DNA of 64,000 nucleotides from Clostridium_I sp047718555 (lineage in GTDB: Bacteria > Bacillota > Clostridia > Clostridiales > Clostridiaceae), in the NCBI RefSeq assembly GCF_047718555.1, contig NZ_JBDNRK010000019.1, positions 1 through 64,000 of the forward strand, read 5' to 3'. Positions 1 through 10,203 of the stretch are shown one piece after another; within the stretch, counting starts at the first letter, position 1, and each line of letters starts with the position of its first letter. The notes beneath the pieces were generated by a model. It was given only the letters and a program-made list of their open reading frames with translations, was not told the origin of the DNA and ran no database searches. Both the position numbers and the translations under genes were made by a program.

Positions 1-50
1 GGATTCAAAATAGGCTAGCATACTGACTAGTTATTTATTTGAATATGCCT
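1..50 (-). repeat. Nested palindromic repeat (160-bp family), cut by window edge
   Basis: Read on the minus strand, this is the first 50 nt of the repeat found complete at 63583-63742: AGGCATATTCAAATAAATA, then CTAGTCAGTATGCTAGCC and TTTTGAATCC. The remainder lies outside the window. Confidence 0.8.
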
Positions 51-119
51 AAATATCTCCTTTCTAAAAATAATAATATTTTTAGTATGTTCACTTTCAT
101 AGCAATATATTCCACTAAA

Positions 120-150
120 AAAGAAGAGTAATATTTAATTACTCTTCTTT
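120..150 (-). terminator. Rho-independent terminator of clpX
   Basis: An inverted repeat AAGAAGAGTAAT / ATTACTCTTCTT lies directly after the clpX stop and is followed on the minus strand by a run of T. It ends the tig-clpP-clpX region. Confidence 0.75.
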
Positions 151-156
151 AAATAG

Positions 157-1461
157 CTAGGCTGTTTCTGGCCCTTTTTTCTTTTTTATATCCTCAGTTT
201 TCTTCACTGTAGGCTGAGGTGCAGGTATTTCACTGGCATCTTTTAATTCTAATTGTGGTGATTTTGTTTTTAAGGTATCTTCTGTTACAGATACTTTTTT
301 GATATCCTGTCTTGATGGTATATCAAACATTATATTTTTCATCATATCTTCTATTATAGCCCTTAAGCCTCTTGCACCAGTATTTCTACTGATAGCTTCC
401 TTAGCTATAGCACTAAGAGCTTCCGTTTTGAAGTCTAAGTCTACACTATCCATTTGGAATAGCTTTTTATATTGTTTTACTAATGCATTCTTAGGCTTAC
501 TTAATATTTCTATTAATGCCTTTTCATCAAGTGCATCAAGTGTAACAAGGATTGGCAATCTTCCAACAAATTCAGGAATAAGACCGAATTTTAATAAATC
601 TCCTGGCATAATATCTTTCAAAAGAATACCAATATCCTTCTCCTGTTTTGATTGGACATCTGCACCAAATCCCATAGAACTTTTTCTAGTTCTACGTTCT
701 ATTATTTTATCTAAACCATCAAATGCCCCACCACATATAAATAAAATATTAGTAGTGTTTATTTGTATAAATTCCTGATGAGGATGTTTTCTTCCACCTT
801 GTGGTGGTACAGAGGCAACAGTACCTTCTAGTATTTTAAGAAGTGCCTGTTGAACTCCTTCACCAGAGACATCTCTTGTTATAGATGGATTTTCAGACTT
901 TCTTGCTATTTTATCTATCTCATCAATGTATATAATGCCCTTTTCAGCTCTTTCAACATCATAATCAGCATTTTGTATAAGCTTTAATAGTATATTTTCT
1001 ACATCCTCTCCCACATAACCGGCTTCCGTTAAAGTGGTAGCGTCAGCTATAGCAAAAGGTACATTTAAAAATTTAGCTAAAGTTTGAGCTAAAAGTGTTT
1101 TACCTGAACCTGTAGGTCCTAAAAGTAAAATATTACTTTTTTGTAGTTCTACATCTTCATTACCTATATTCGAATTTATTCTCTTATAATGATTATATAC
1201 AGCTACGGCTAAAGCTTTCTTAGCTTCTTCCTGCCCTATAACATATTGATCTAAATAATTTTTTATTTCAATAGGTTTTGGAAGTGCTCCTACTTCTACT
1301 GACGAATTTTCTTCAAATTCGTCAGCTATTATTTCGGAACACAACTCTATACATTCGTCACAAATATATACTCCAGGACCAGCAATAAGTCTTCTAACCT
1401 GATCCTGACTCTTGCCGCAAAAAGAACATCTTAATTGTTTCTTATCCTCAAATTTTGACAT
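157..1461 (-). CDS. clpX: ClpX, ATP-dependent Clp protease unfoldase subunit
   Basis: AAA+ unfoldase that recognises tagged or damaged cytosolic proteins and threads them into the ClpP chamber. The 434 residues are normal for the family. The N-terminal zinc-binding domain has Cys12, Cys15, Cys34 and Cys37; Walker A GPTGSGKT is at 115-122, followed by the GYVGED pore loop and a Walker B ending IYIDEIDKI. The ClpP-docking loop reads MGF where IGF is usual, a conservative change. The ATG is preceded by GGGGTG. It lies 20 nt after clpP in the order tig-clpP-clpX, standard in Firmicutes. The C-terminal tail is lysine-rich and low in complexity. Confidence 0.98.
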   Translation of the reverse strand: MSKFEDKKQLRCSFCGKSQDQVRRLIAGPGVYICDECIELCSEIIADEFEENSSVEVGALPKPIEIKNYLDQYVIGQEEAKKALAVAVYNHYKRINSNIGNEDVELQKSNILLLGPTGSGKTLLAQTLAKFLNVPFAIADATTLTEAGYVGEDVENILLKLIQNADYDVERAEKGIIYIDEIDKIARKSENPSITRDVSGEGVQQALLKILEGTVASVPPQGGRKHPHQEFIQINTTNILFICGGAFDGLDKIIERRTRKSSMGFGADVQSKQEKDIGILLKDIMPGDLLKFGLIPEFVGRLPILVTLDALDEKALIEILSKPKNALVKQYKKLFQMDSVDLDFKTEALSAIAKEAISRNTGARGLRAIIEDMMKNIMFDIPSRQDIKKVSVTEDTLKTKSPQLELKDASEIPAPQPTVKKTEDIKKKKGPETA

Positions 1462-1481
1462 ATCAGCACCCCTTTATAAGG

Positions 1482-2066
1482 TTATTTCTTTTTTGTAATA
1501 ACTTCATCTATTAATCCATACTCTTTAGCAGCTACAGCTTCCAAAAAATTATCTCTTTCAGTATCTCTCTCTATAGTTTCTAAAGGCTGACCAGTTCTCT
1601 CACTTAAAATTGAATTTAATTTCTTTTTAATGCTTAATATTCTATTAGCGTGTATACCTATATCTGTTGCTTGCCCCTGGAAACCACCTAATGGTTGATG
1701 AATCATTATTTCACTATTTGGCAGTGCAAATCTTTTTCCCTTTGCACCAGCAGTTAGCAAAAATGCTCCCATTGATGCTGCCATACCAACACAAATTGTT
1801 GATACATCGGGTTTTATATATTGCATTGTATCATAAATAGCCATACCAGCAGTTATTGAACCTCCCGGACTATTTATGTACAGTGATATATCTTTGTCAG
1901 GATCTTCACTTTCCAAAAATAAAAGTTGAGCAACAACTAAACTAGCAGTTGTATCATTTACTTCTTCACCTAAAAATACAATTCTGTCCTTTAAAAGTCT
2001 AGAATATATATCATAAGACCTTTCTCCTCTATTTGTTTGTTCTACTACCATTGGTACTAAAGCCAT
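1482..2066 (-). CDS. clpP: ClpP, ATP-dependent Clp protease proteolytic subunit
   Basis: Serine peptidase that forms the tetradecameric degradation barrel used by ClpX and, in this genome, probably also by the ClpA at 37355-39634. The 194 residues match the family. The catalytic triad is visible as Ser98 (GMAASMGAF), His123 (MIHQPLGG) and Asp172 (TERDNF). No signal peptide, so cytosolic. A strong hairpin separates it from tig upstream, so it may be read through partially or have its own promoter; clpX follows after 20 nt. Confidence 0.98.
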   Translation of the reverse strand: MALVPMVVEQTNRGERSYDIYSRLLKDRIVFLGEEVNDTTASLVVAQLLFLESEDPDKDISLYINSPGGSITAGMAIYDTMQYIKPDVSTICVGMAASMGAFLLTAGAKGKRFALPNSEIMIHQPLGGFQGQATDIGIHANRILSIKKKLNSILSERTGQPLETIERDTERDNFLEAVAAKEYGLIDEVITKKK

Positions 2067-2099
2067 AAAAATTCCCTCCTCATTATATGAATATTAAAA

Positions 2100-2130
2100 T
2101 TAATTGCCAGAAATCCATTCTGGCAATTAA
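2100..2130 (-). terminator. Hairpin between tig and clpP
   Basis: Perfect inverted repeat TTAATTGCCAG / CTGGCAATTAA with a short loop, followed on the minus strand by TTTTAATATT. It looks like a partial terminator that could set the tig to clpP ratio. Confidence 0.6.
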
Positions 2131-2189
2131 CCCCTTTTATATTATGCTAACATATCACAGCAAATAATCAATATATAATTAAAAATTTT

Positions 2190-3485
2190 TTAGTCTATTG
2201 CCTTACTGCTATTTACTAATAAATCTATTACCTTACCATTTGTTAAATCCTGCTCTAACATAGGTTTTTGTGCATCTAAAAGTAGTTTTGCCATTTTTTC
2301 TATATCTTTAGTTCCATATTGTTTAGCAGCTTCAGTTGCCTTCTCTAGTAATTCTTCCTCTGTTGGTTTAACATCTACAACAGTAGCTATCTTTTCAATA
2401 ACAAGTCTTGTTTTGACTCTTTTTTCTGCTGTTTCCTTCATATAATCTCTAACTTTTTCTTCTGAGCTGTTTGTAAATTTGTAATAAGAGTCAAGATCTA
2501 ATCCTTGATATTTCAATTTTGATTCCAATTCTTTAATCATTTGATCTGTTTCATTCTTTACCATAATCTCAGGAATATCAACCTTTGCATTATCACATAC
2601 TGCATCTACAACATGGTCTTCATATTCTGCCTTTGCTCTAGCATTATTGCTTTCTTCCATTTTTGTTCTTATATCCTTTTTAAATTCATCTAATGTATCA
2701 AATTCTGATACTTCTTTTACAAATTCATCATCTATTTCAGGTAATTCTTTAATCTTTATTTCTTTTATAGTTACAGTGAAAGTAGCTTTCTTACCATTTA
2801 ACTCTTCCTTACCATATTCTTCAGGGAAAGTAACTTCTACCTCTTTAGTTTCTCCTTTTTTTAATCCAACAAGTTGATCTTCAAAATTATCTATAAAAGC
2901 ACCGCTGCCTATTTCTAAAGAATAATCAGTACCTTCTCCACCTTCAAAAGCTACTCCATCCACAAATCCTTTAAAATCAATAACTGCTATATTTCCCTTT
3001 TCTACAATTCCATCTTCTTCTTTTGTTTCTATTCTAGCATTTTTTTCTTGAGTAGATTTTAATTCATTATCTACATCCTCATCAGTTACAGGATATTCTA
3101 CCTTTTTAACTTCTACACCTTCGTACTCTCCAAGCTCAACCTCTGGAGTAACAGTTACTTTAGCTGTATATACAAAATCTTTTCCTGACCCAATTTCCAC
3201 TATATCAATTTGTGGGTAATCTACAGGTTTTATGTTGTTTTCTTCTAAAGCCAATGGGTATGTATCGTCACAGCAAAAATTTACTGCATCTTCATAAAAC
3301 ACTCCCTCACCATAATATTGCTTAATTATAGTTAAAGGTGCCTTTCCCTTTCTAAATCCTGGTATATTATATTTTGCTTTATTTTTTTTATATGCCTTTT
3401 CTACTGCCTCATTAAATTTTTCTGCTTCAACTGTTATTTCAAATTTAACTACATTATTTTCTACTTTTTCCATTTTTGCGTTCAT
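2190..3485 (-). CDS. tig: Trigger factor (ribosome-associated chaperone and peptidyl-prolyl isomerase)
   Basis: Chaperone that docks at the ribosome exit tunnel and shields nascent chains. The 431 residues are the usual length. The ribosome-binding signature GFRKGKAP is at 43-50; an FKBP-like isomerase domain follows around 160-245, and the rest is the helical chaperone domain. The ATG at 3485 has AGGAGG nine bases upstream; a second Met at codon 5 is less well placed. It heads the tig-clpP-clpX group, consistent with a shared role in nascent and damaged protein handling. Confidence 0.97.
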   Translation of the reverse strand: MNAKMEKVENNVVKFEITVEAEKFNEAVEKAYKKNKAKYNIPGFRKGKAPLTIIKQYYGEGVFYEDAVNFCCDDTYPLALEENNIKPVDYPQIDIVEIGSGKDFVYTAKVTVTPEVELGEYEGVEVKKVEYPVTDEDVDNELKSTQEKNARIETKEEDGIVEKGNIAVIDFKGFVDGVAFEGGEGTDYSLEIGSGAFIDNFEDQLVGLKKGETKEVEVTFPEEYGKEELNGKKATFTVTIKEIKIKELPEIDDEFVKEVSEFDTLDEFKKDIRTKMEESNNARAKAEYEDHVVDAVCDNAKVDIPEIMVKNETDQMIKELESKLKYQGLDLDSYYKFTNSSEEKVRDYMKETAEKRVKTRLVIEKIATVVDVKPTEEELLEKATEAAKQYGTKDIEKMAKLLLDAQKPMLEQDLTNGKVIDLLVNSSKAID

Positions 3486-3534
3486 ACGTAAATTCCTCCT
3501 AATTAAAATGCAAGCTTCTTATTTCAACTTAAAT

Positions 3535-3562
3535 ATTATAACATATTATTATACATTTACAA
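3535..3562 (-). promoter_or_regulatory. Sigma-A-type promoter for tig
   Basis: On the minus strand TTGTAA and TATAAT are separated by 16 nt, about 50 nt before the tig start codon. Confidence 0.5.
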
Positions 3563-3746
3563 ATGATATTAAAAAATAGTTATAATACAAACTTAATCTC
3601 TTATTTACATTTTTATAATAAGCTATCTTTTATATATTATATAACAAAGAAGTATAAGTTTACAATTATAACTTTCATTAATTTATTATTTAAACCTATT
3701 CATAACACTAAATATGATTTATTGAAAATCTCTACTCCAACTAATC

Positions 3747-4529
3747 TTATATGAATTTTTCCAAATATTTTTTAGAATTTTTTATATCTTCATAGGAATC
3801 GTAATTATTACTATATACTTCCATTATAGCATTACCTCTATAATTTAATGACTTAATTTTATTGAATATACTTTGAAAATCTACAGTTCCATCTCCAGGA
3901 AGCAAACATGTATTTTTATCATCTCTATCATTAATATGAAAATTTATCAATTTTGTACCCATAACTTCTAAATACTCCATAGGATTTACTCCTGCCCTGT
4001 AGGCTTGCTTAATATCAAGAGTAAAATATATAGGATATCTACAATTTTCTTTTAAATCTCTTAAATATTCAGCACTGCTTGACATACACCAGGACACATT
4101 TTCCTGAGCCAGTTTTATTTCATTTTCTCCTGCTATATAAGTGAGATTATTATACACATCATGCATAAGTTCCTTGCTTATAAAATCCGAGGGTCCCAGT
4201 CTCATTCCATGAAAAGTATAACAATTTGCTCCTAAAAGTTTTCCTGCTCTACATACCATTTCAAAGAATTTCAACATATCCCTTCTCCTTCTTTTGTAGG
4301 CATCAAAAAGATAGGGCTCAAAGGAAGATGAAAAACTATGCACACTGCTTATTTTTAATTTATATTTATCTTTTATATCTGCAAGTTTTTTTACATAATC
4401 AATTTCATATTCAAAAGGGCTATTTAAAAATACTTCAGCACATGGAAAACCTAAATCTGAAATTAACTTTATGCTATTCTCTGTCTTAACATTTGGATAA
4501 AATACTGCCGATGATAATCCTATCTCCAT
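3747..4529 (-). CDS. Sugar phosphate isomerase/epimerase family TIM-barrel protein
   Basis: About 260 residues resembling the xylose isomerase-like TIM barrel (AP endonuclease 2) superfamily: an N-terminal MEIGLSSAVFYPN strand, metal-ligand-type motifs such as SSVHSFSS, CYTFHGM and NFHINDRDD, and a late IMEVYS glutamate strand. Substrate not deducible. The start is placed at the internal Met (4529), because GGGAGAGG sits just upstream of it; the longer reading adds seven unlikely residues. The gene begins 21 nt after the stop of the membrane-anchored protein at 4551-5351, so the two are probably cotranscribed. Confidence 0.7.
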   Translation of the reverse strand: MEIGLSSAVFYPNVKTENSIKLISDLGFPCAEVFLNSPFEYEIDYVKKLADIKDKYKLKISSVHSFSSSFEPYLFDAYKRRRRDMLKFFEMVCRAGKLLGANCYTFHGMRLGPSDFISKELMHDVYNNLTYIAGENEIKLAQENVSWCMSSSAEYLRDLKENCRYPIYFTLDIKQAYRAGVNPMEYLEVMGTKLINFHINDRDDKNTCLLPGDGTVDFQSIFNKIKSLNYRGNAIMEVYSNNYDSYEDIKNSKKYLEKFI

Positions 4530-4550
4530 AAAACCTCTCCCAAAACACAA

Positions 4551-5351
4551 TTAATTAGCTATAGACCCATCTCCCTTGAGATACTGAGTGACATTATCTA
4601 CTACTATCTCAAGTCCTTTATTATTTATATTATTTATTTGGATATTGGTACCTGTCATATTTGTATTTACATTTGTCTTATCTTTAATGTTATACTTCCA
4701 TATAAATTTAGCAGGCCTATTATCAAACCACGGTAATTGGCTTATATATGCTATATTTTCATCATCTATAAATTTAGGTGACTGCTGCCATATGTAATTA
4801 TTGTTTTGTGCCAATATACTATCTTTACTAAAAACTGTTCCATTACTGGATGTATATGAAGCATTTGTAATATCTGAAGATGTGCCATCTGCATTTACAA
4901 GGAGCACATTTTGTTTGCTTTTTTCATAGGCAACTGCTGATGTACCTGTGGGATTAATATTAAAATCTATATCAGAATCCTGATTTTGTATATTTGTGAT
5001 TTTTCTTGTACTTGAACTGTCATCATATATAATATTTAAAGCTTTTCCATCAGGCATAGCTACTGTAAATGTTTTGTCCACTGGCTTTTGCTGTTCTTGC
5101 TTAGCTTTTGCTTTTTCATCAGCTGCAGCTGTATCTTGTTTACCAACTGTATTTTGCTTCTTATCATTATTCCCTTGAGACACTTTTTTCGTATTGAAAT
5201 TATTTTTAGCCCAATCATTTACACTGCCATTTACCAATATTATTGCAAGTACAACTACAACTGCAATCACTATTATAATAGTGATGGTTCTGTTTCTCCT
5301 CTTTCTCATTTCTCTTCTATACCGATTACTAAAAATACTTGGTTTTCCCAA
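4551..5351 (-). CDS. Membrane-anchored protein of unknown function
   Basis: 266 residues. A short basic cytoplasmic segment (RRNRT region) precedes one hydrophobic helix at about residues 22-42, so the protein is predicted as single-pass with the bulk outside. Next comes a Lys/Gln/Asp-rich linker (about 55-95), then a domain with repeated short strands (VAMPDGKALNIIYDD, NINPTGTSAVAYEK, NIAYISQLPWFDNRP) reminiscent of beta-propeller-like sensor domains. No catalytic motif recognised. It lies upstream of the sugar isomerase-like gene. A start-proximal RBS-like GGAGG is present. Confidence 0.6.
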   Translation of the reverse strand: MGKPSIFSNRYRREMRKRRNRTITIIIVIAVVVVLAIILVNGSVNDWAKNNFNTKKVSQGNNDKKQNTVGKQDTAAADEKAKAKQEQQKPVDKTFTVAMPDGKALNIIYDDSSSTRKITNIQNQDSDIDFNINPTGTSAVAYEKSKQNVLLVNADGTSSDITNASYTSSNGTVFSKDSILAQNNNYIWQQSPKFIDDENIAYISQLPWFDNRPAKFIWKYNIKDKTNVNTNMTGTNIQINNINNKGLEIVVDNVTQYLKGDGSIAN

Positions 5352-5678
5352 TTTAAAAACCTCCTTACATAAGCATTCATTATTTATTATAACTCATTGT
5401 TAAATATTTTAATAATAATTTTTTGTATATTTAAAATTAACAATATGCAAATGTCTATTCAAAACAAACTCTAAATATAGGCATTAGTAATCACTAAAAT
5501 CTAGTCAATGAAAAATTAACACTATCAAAATGATTTTATCCGAACAACATATTTTGATAGTGTTTCTATTATATTTTTAATATAGTTCCCAGTTAAAATC
5601 TTTTAAAATAATCAAATCATTTACCTATTCTATTATTTTAAAATCTTCACTTGTTATCTATTTCCATATACTTAAGTG
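5352..5678. other. Intergenic region downstream of carB
   Basis: 327 nt with no open frame. It contains the upstream sequence of the membrane-anchored protein gene and a long hairpin at 5518-5566 that probably ends carB transcription. Otherwise AT-rich and featureless. Confidence 0.6.
5518..5566 (-). terminator. Bidirectional terminator-like hairpin after carB
   Basis: Inverted repeat AACACTATCAAAATG / ATTTTGATAGTGTT around a loop of about 18 nt, with T-rich sequence on both sides. Confidence 0.6.
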
Positions 5679-8600
5679 CTACTGTAAAAAATACTTATTC
5701 ATAGGTGAATACTCAACCTCTTTACCTGATATCTCATAATTTACAGCAGTTACAAATATATTTGCAGTATCTATACAAGTAAATACTGGTATTCTATGTT
5801 CTGCTGCTTTTCTTCTAAGCTTAAAGCCTAAGGTACCTATATTATTTCCCTTTGTAGGTGAATCAATTATAAATGCTATTTTGTCCTCAACCATATTATC
5901 AGTTATTTCAGATAATGATTCTATATTACACTCTATACCGTTATCCTTCAAGAATTTTCCTGTACCCTCAGAGGCAATTATATTGAAGCCAAGTTCAATA
6001 TATTTTTTAACTACCTGTAACCCCTCTTCTTTATCTATATCTTTTAAAGATACATATATATTGCCACTCTTAGGAATTTCATAATTTGCAGCACAGAATC
6101 CTTTATATATGGCATCTTCAAAATTATCACCTACACCAAGTACCTCACCAGTAGATTTCATTTCAGGTCCTAAATAAGTATCCACATCTACCAGCTTTTC
6201 ATTAGAAAATACCGGTATTTTTACTGCACATAATTTATTTTCCTCATTAATTCCAATTCCATAGCCAAGATCTTTTAGTTTCTTTCCAAGTATGATCTCT
6301 ACTGCAAGCTTTACCATAGGTATTCCAGTAACTTTACTCAATATAGGCACTGTTCTGGACGCTCTTGGATTTACTTCTATTACATATACATTATCTCCAT
6401 CAAAAACATATTGTATATTCACAAGTCCTTTGATTTCAAGTGATCTTACAATTCTCTCCGTATATTCCTTTAGAGTATTGAGAACATCTTTTGAAAGTGT
6501 TCGTGTTGGATACATTGTTATACTGTCTCCTGAATGTACCCCGGTTCTCTCAACGTGCTCCATAATACCAGGTATTAATACATCTTCACCATCTGAAATT
6601 GCATCCACTTCTATTTCTGTACCCTTTATATATTTATCTATAAGTACAGGGTGTTCCGTAGATAAATTAACTGCTTCCTTCATATATCTTTCAAGAGTCT
6701 TTTTATCATACACTACCTGCATAGCTCTTCCACCTATTACATAGGAAGGTCTCACTATTACAGGGTATCCTAAGGTATCAACTGCTTTATAAGCCTCTTC
6801 CATGCTGATTACAGATACGCCCTTAGGTAATGGTATATTTATACTGTTTAGGAGTTCACTGAACTTTTCTCTATCCTCAGCTAAGTCTATAGATTTAAAG
6901 GAAGTTCCAATAATCTTTATTCCTCTTTTATCAAGCATTTCTGCAAGATTTATGGCAGTTTGACCACCAAATTGTACAATAACACCATAAGGTTTTTCCT
7001 TCTCAATAATATCTAATACATTGTCTATATATAGAGATTCAAAATATAATTTATCTGCTGTATCAAAATCTGTGCTTACAGTTTCAGGATTATTATTTAT
7101 AATTATTGATTTATATCCAGCCTCTTTAATACCCCAAACTCCATGAACGCAGCAATAGTCAAATTCAATACCCTGACCTATTCTTATAGGGCCGGAACCT
7201 AAAACTATTATCTTTTCATTATCTGAAACAGCATCTTCATCTTCGTCTTCATAGCAAGAATAATAATAAGGGGTGTCCGCTTCAAATTCACCACTGCAGG
7301 TATCTACCATTTTATATACTGCTTTTACATTATTTTCTTTCAAAATATCTCTTACTCTATCTTCACCTATTTTGGTAAGTCTGTTTATTTCCTTTATAGT
7401 AAAGCCCATCTTTTTAGCTTCAATTATGTTTTCTTCTGCAGCATCTTCTTTAAGTTTGTTTTCCATATCTATTATTGTCTTAATACTATTTAAAAACCAT
7501 TTATCTATTTTCGTTATATTGTGTACTTCATCTATGGAAATTCCTTTTCTCATAATCTCTGCTATGGCAAAAATCCTCTCATCATCCTGTTTCTTTATTT
7601 TATCAACAAGAGCATCTACATCTAGAGCTTCAAAAGCCTCAATTCTCAGTGCACTAAATTTTCCTTCAAGGGATGTAACTGCCTTTAAAAGAGCATTATG
7701 GAAAGTTCTATCTATAGCCATTACTTCCCCTGTAGCCTTCATCTGTGTACCCAATGTTCTAAGAGCTGTATCGAATTTATCAAAAGGCCATTTTGGTATC
7801 TTAACTACACAATAGTCTAAAGCTGGTTCAAAACAAGCACTAGAATTTTTAGTAACATAATTTTTAAGTTCATCTAGACTATATCCTATGGCAATCTTAG
7901 CTGCAATCTTAGCTATAGGATAACCTGCTGCTTTAGATGCAAGAGCACTGGAACGGCTAACTCTAGGATTTACTTCTATTACTATATAGTTATTACTTTT
8001 AGGATCTAAGGCATACTGTATATTGCAGCCACCTTCTATCTTAAGATTTCGTATAATTTTTATAGCAGCATTTCTAAGCATCTGATATTCAGTATCTCTT
8101 AAAGTCTGTGAAGGTGCCACAACTATACTATCTCCTGTATGAACACCTACGGGATCTATATTTTCCATATTACATATAATTATGCAATTATCTTTCTTAT
8201 CTCTTATTACTTCATACTCAATTTCTTTCCAACCAGCCACACTTTGCTCTAATAGAATTTGATCTATAGGACTCATTTCAATTCCTCTGCTGGCTATCTC
8301 AAGAAGTTCTTCCATATTTTCTGCTATTCCACCACCAGTTCCACCTAAAGTGTATGCTGGTCTTATAATTACCGGGAATCCATACTTATTTACAAAGTCT
8401 ACACATTCTTCAATATGGTTTGCAATTATACTCTTAGGTATAGGTTCATTTATCTCTTCCATAAGATTCTTGAATTCTTCTCTGTCTTCAGCCTTCTTTA
8501 TAGCTTCACTATTTACACCTAGAAGCCTTACATTGTACTTCTCAAGAATCCCCACATCTTTTAATTTCATTGCAAGATTAAGAGCAGTCTGACCTCCAAA

Positions 8601-8867
8601 ACCTGCAAGTATTCCATCCGGTCTTTCTTCTGCTATTATTTTTTCTAAAGCTTTTACAGTCAATGGTTCTATATAGACTTTATCTGCTATATGATAATCT
8701 GTCATTATAGTAGCTGGATTACTATTTACAAGAACAGTTTCTATCCCTTCCTCTTTTATAGCTTTAATAGCTTCCGTACCTGAATAGTCAAATTCAGCCG
8801 CTTGACCTATAATTATTGGACCTGATCCAATGATAAGAGCTTTTTTTATAGTTTTATCTAAAGGCAT
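5679..8867 (-). CDS. carB: Carbamoyl phosphate synthase, large subunit
   Basis: Makes carbamoyl phosphate from bicarbonate, two ATP and ammonia delivered by CarA, feeding pyrimidine and arginine synthesis. About 1062 residues, the normal length. Two homologous halves are evident, each opening with a Rossmann-like GSGPI(I/R)IGQ motif (LIIGSGPIIIGQ, IVLGSGPIRIGQ) and containing ATP-grasp motifs (NPRVSRSSAL, NPRASRTVP). The C-terminal MGS-like allosteric domain follows. The start is taken at the internal ATG (8867), eight bases after GGAGG; the longer TTG reading would start inside that RBS. Cotranscribed with carA 100 nt upstream. Confidence 0.98.
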   Translation of the reverse strand: MPLDKTIKKALIIGSGPIIIGQAAEFDYSGTEAIKAIKEEGIETVLVNSNPATIMTDYHIADKVYIEPLTVKALEKIIAEERPDGILAGFGGQTALNLAMKLKDVGILEKYNVRLLGVNSEAIKKAEDREEFKNLMEEINEPIPKSIIANHIEECVDFVNKYGFPVIIRPAYTLGGTGGGIAENMEELLEIASRGIEMSPIDQILLEQSVAGWKEIEYEVIRDKKDNCIIICNMENIDPVGVHTGDSIVVAPSQTLRDTEYQMLRNAAIKIIRNLKIEGGCNIQYALDPKSNNYIVIEVNPRVSRSSALASKAAGYPIAKIAAKIAIGYSLDELKNYVTKNSSACFEPALDYCVVKIPKWPFDKFDTALRTLGTQMKATGEVMAIDRTFHNALLKAVTSLEGKFSALRIEAFEALDVDALVDKIKKQDDERIFAIAEIMRKGISIDEVHNITKIDKWFLNSIKTIIDMENKLKEDAAEENIIEAKKMGFTIKEINRLTKIGEDRVRDILKENNVKAVYKMVDTCSGEFEADTPYYYSCYEDEDEDAVSDNEKIIVLGSGPIRIGQGIEFDYCCVHGVWGIKEAGYKSIIINNNPETVSTDFDTADKLYFESLYIDNVLDIIEKEKPYGVIVQFGGQTAINLAEMLDKRGIKIIGTSFKSIDLAEDREKFSELLNSINIPLPKGVSVISMEEAYKAVDTLGYPVIVRPSYVIGGRAMQVVYDKKTLERYMKEAVNLSTEHPVLIDKYIKGTEIEVDAISDGEDVLIPGIMEHVERTGVHSGDSITMYPTRTLSKDVLNTLKEYTERIVRSLEIKGLVNIQYVFDGDNVYVIEVNPRASRTVPILSKVTGIPMVKLAVEIILGKKLKDLGYGIGINEENKLCAVKIPVFSNEKLVDVDTYLGPEMKSTGEVLGVGDNFEDAIYKGFCAANYEIPKSGNIYVSLKDIDKEEGLQVVKKYIELGFNIIASEGTGKFLKDNGIECNIESLSEITDNMVEDKIAFIIDSPTKGNNIGTLGFKLRRKAAEHRIPVFTCIDTANIFVTAVNYEISGKEVEYSPMNKYFLQ

Positions 8868-8967
8868 ATCTGTTTCCTCCAAAATCGTTAATATTAAGTA
8901 TTTGAAATAAATAACGGCCCATGGTCATATTATTATAATAGCCAGTTATTTTTTTTAATTGGTTTAA

Positions 8968-10053
8968 TTAAATTGCTTCATCATTAATTGACCCATCCAT
9001 AATGGTTAAGAATTTATCAAATAGATAAGCTGTATCTATTGGACCTGGTGCCCCTTCTGGATGGAATTGCACTGAAAAAACTGGCAAAGATTTATGTTTC
9101 ATTCCTTCAACTGTATTATCATTAAGATTTCTATGCGTAACTATCATACCTTTATTTTCTATGCTTTTTTCATCTACTGCATATCCATGGTTTTGAGAAG
9201 TTATATATGCTTTGTCTCTCTCAATATCATAGATTCCATGATTTCCGCCCCTATGTCCAAACTTTAATTTGTAGGTATCCCCACCTACAGCTAGTGCCAA
9301 TATCTGATGTCCCAGACATATACCAAAGGTAGGTAAAGATTTCATTAAATTCTTTACTGTTTCAATAGTTTCAGGTATGGCCTTTGGGTCTCCAGGACCA
9401 TTACTCAAAAATAGACCATCTGGTTTTATCTCCATAATATCATTATAGGTAGCATTGTATGGAAATATTGTTATATCACAATTTCTCTGTTTTAAATTTT
9501 CAATTATATTTTGTTTAGCGCCAAAGTCCATTAATGCCACTTTAAAACCACTTCCAGGAATATGTTTAATCTCTTTTGGGCTTACTTCCTCTACACAGCT
9601 TTTACTAAGCTCAGTGTTATCCATAATTTCTTTCAATCTTTCTAAAGAAAATTCTTCGTTAGAAATCACACATTTCATAGCACCTATATTTCTTATTTTT
9701 TTTGTAATTGCCCTAGTATCTACATTATAAATACCAACCACATTCATGTTTTTAAGCATTTCATCTAAGCTTGCTTCATTCATATAATTTGATGGATTAT
9801 TACTTACTGATTTTACCACAAAGCCTTTAGCATACACCTTTTCTGATTCATTTTCAAAACTATTTGTTCCATAATTTCCGATCAAAGGATATGTCATATT
9901 TATTATTTGACCTGCATAGGAGGGATCAGTAAGCACCTCTTGATATCCAGTCATACAAGTATTAAAAACTAATTCTCCAACGGATGTACCAATTTTTCCA
10001 AAGCCATCCCCTTCATATATTGTACCGTCTTCCAAATATAATATGCCTTTCAT
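8968..10053 (-). CDS. carA: Carbamoyl phosphate synthase, small (glutamine amidotransferase) subunit
   Basis: Hydrolyses glutamine and channels ammonia to CarB. About 361 residues. The class I amidotransferase core is complete: the nucleophile Cys in GICLGHQ and the His/Glu pair in FHPEGAPGP. The start is at the ATG at 10053, just after GAGGTGG; the GTG at 10062 lies inside that RBS. First gene of carAB, preceded by a PyrR attenuator, so expected to fall when UMP is high. No arginine-type control is evident. Confidence 0.98.
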   Translation of the reverse strand: MKGILYLEDGTIYEGDGFGKIGTSVGELVFNTCMTGYQEVLTDPSYAGQIINMTYPLIGNYGTNSFENESEKVYAKGFVVKSVSNNPSNYMNEASLDEMLKNMNVVGIYNVDTRAITKKIRNIGAMKCVISNEEFSLERLKEIMDNTELSKSCVEEVSPKEIKHIPGSGFKVALMDFGAKQNIIENLKQRNCDITIFPYNATYNDIMEIKPDGLFLSNGPGDPKAIPETIETVKNLMKSLPTFGICLGHQILALAVGGDTYKLKFGHRGGNHGIYDIERDKAYITSQNHGYAVDEKSIENKGMIVTHRNLNDNTVEGMKHKSLPVFSVQFHPEGAPGPIDTAYLFDKFLTIMDGSINDEAI

Positions 10054-10203
10054 AAAATCCACCTCTTCTTTATATTAAAAACCTAAACTATTAATATTTA
10101 TACAGCATTTTTTATATTTATTCAAAGATTAACATAGGTCTATTTTCCCTGTCAACTTAAATTTAAGGCTTTATAGCTTTATCTTTAGTCTCTGCACAAA
10201 AAT

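Noticed and set aside
299..778. Plus-strand frame inside clpX
   Set aside because: Hydrophobic Ser/Ile/Phe-rich translation with no RBS, opposite a firmly identified gene; a typical shadow in AT-rich DNA. The same applies to the other opposite-strand frames inside carB, pyrC, tig, ligA and others.
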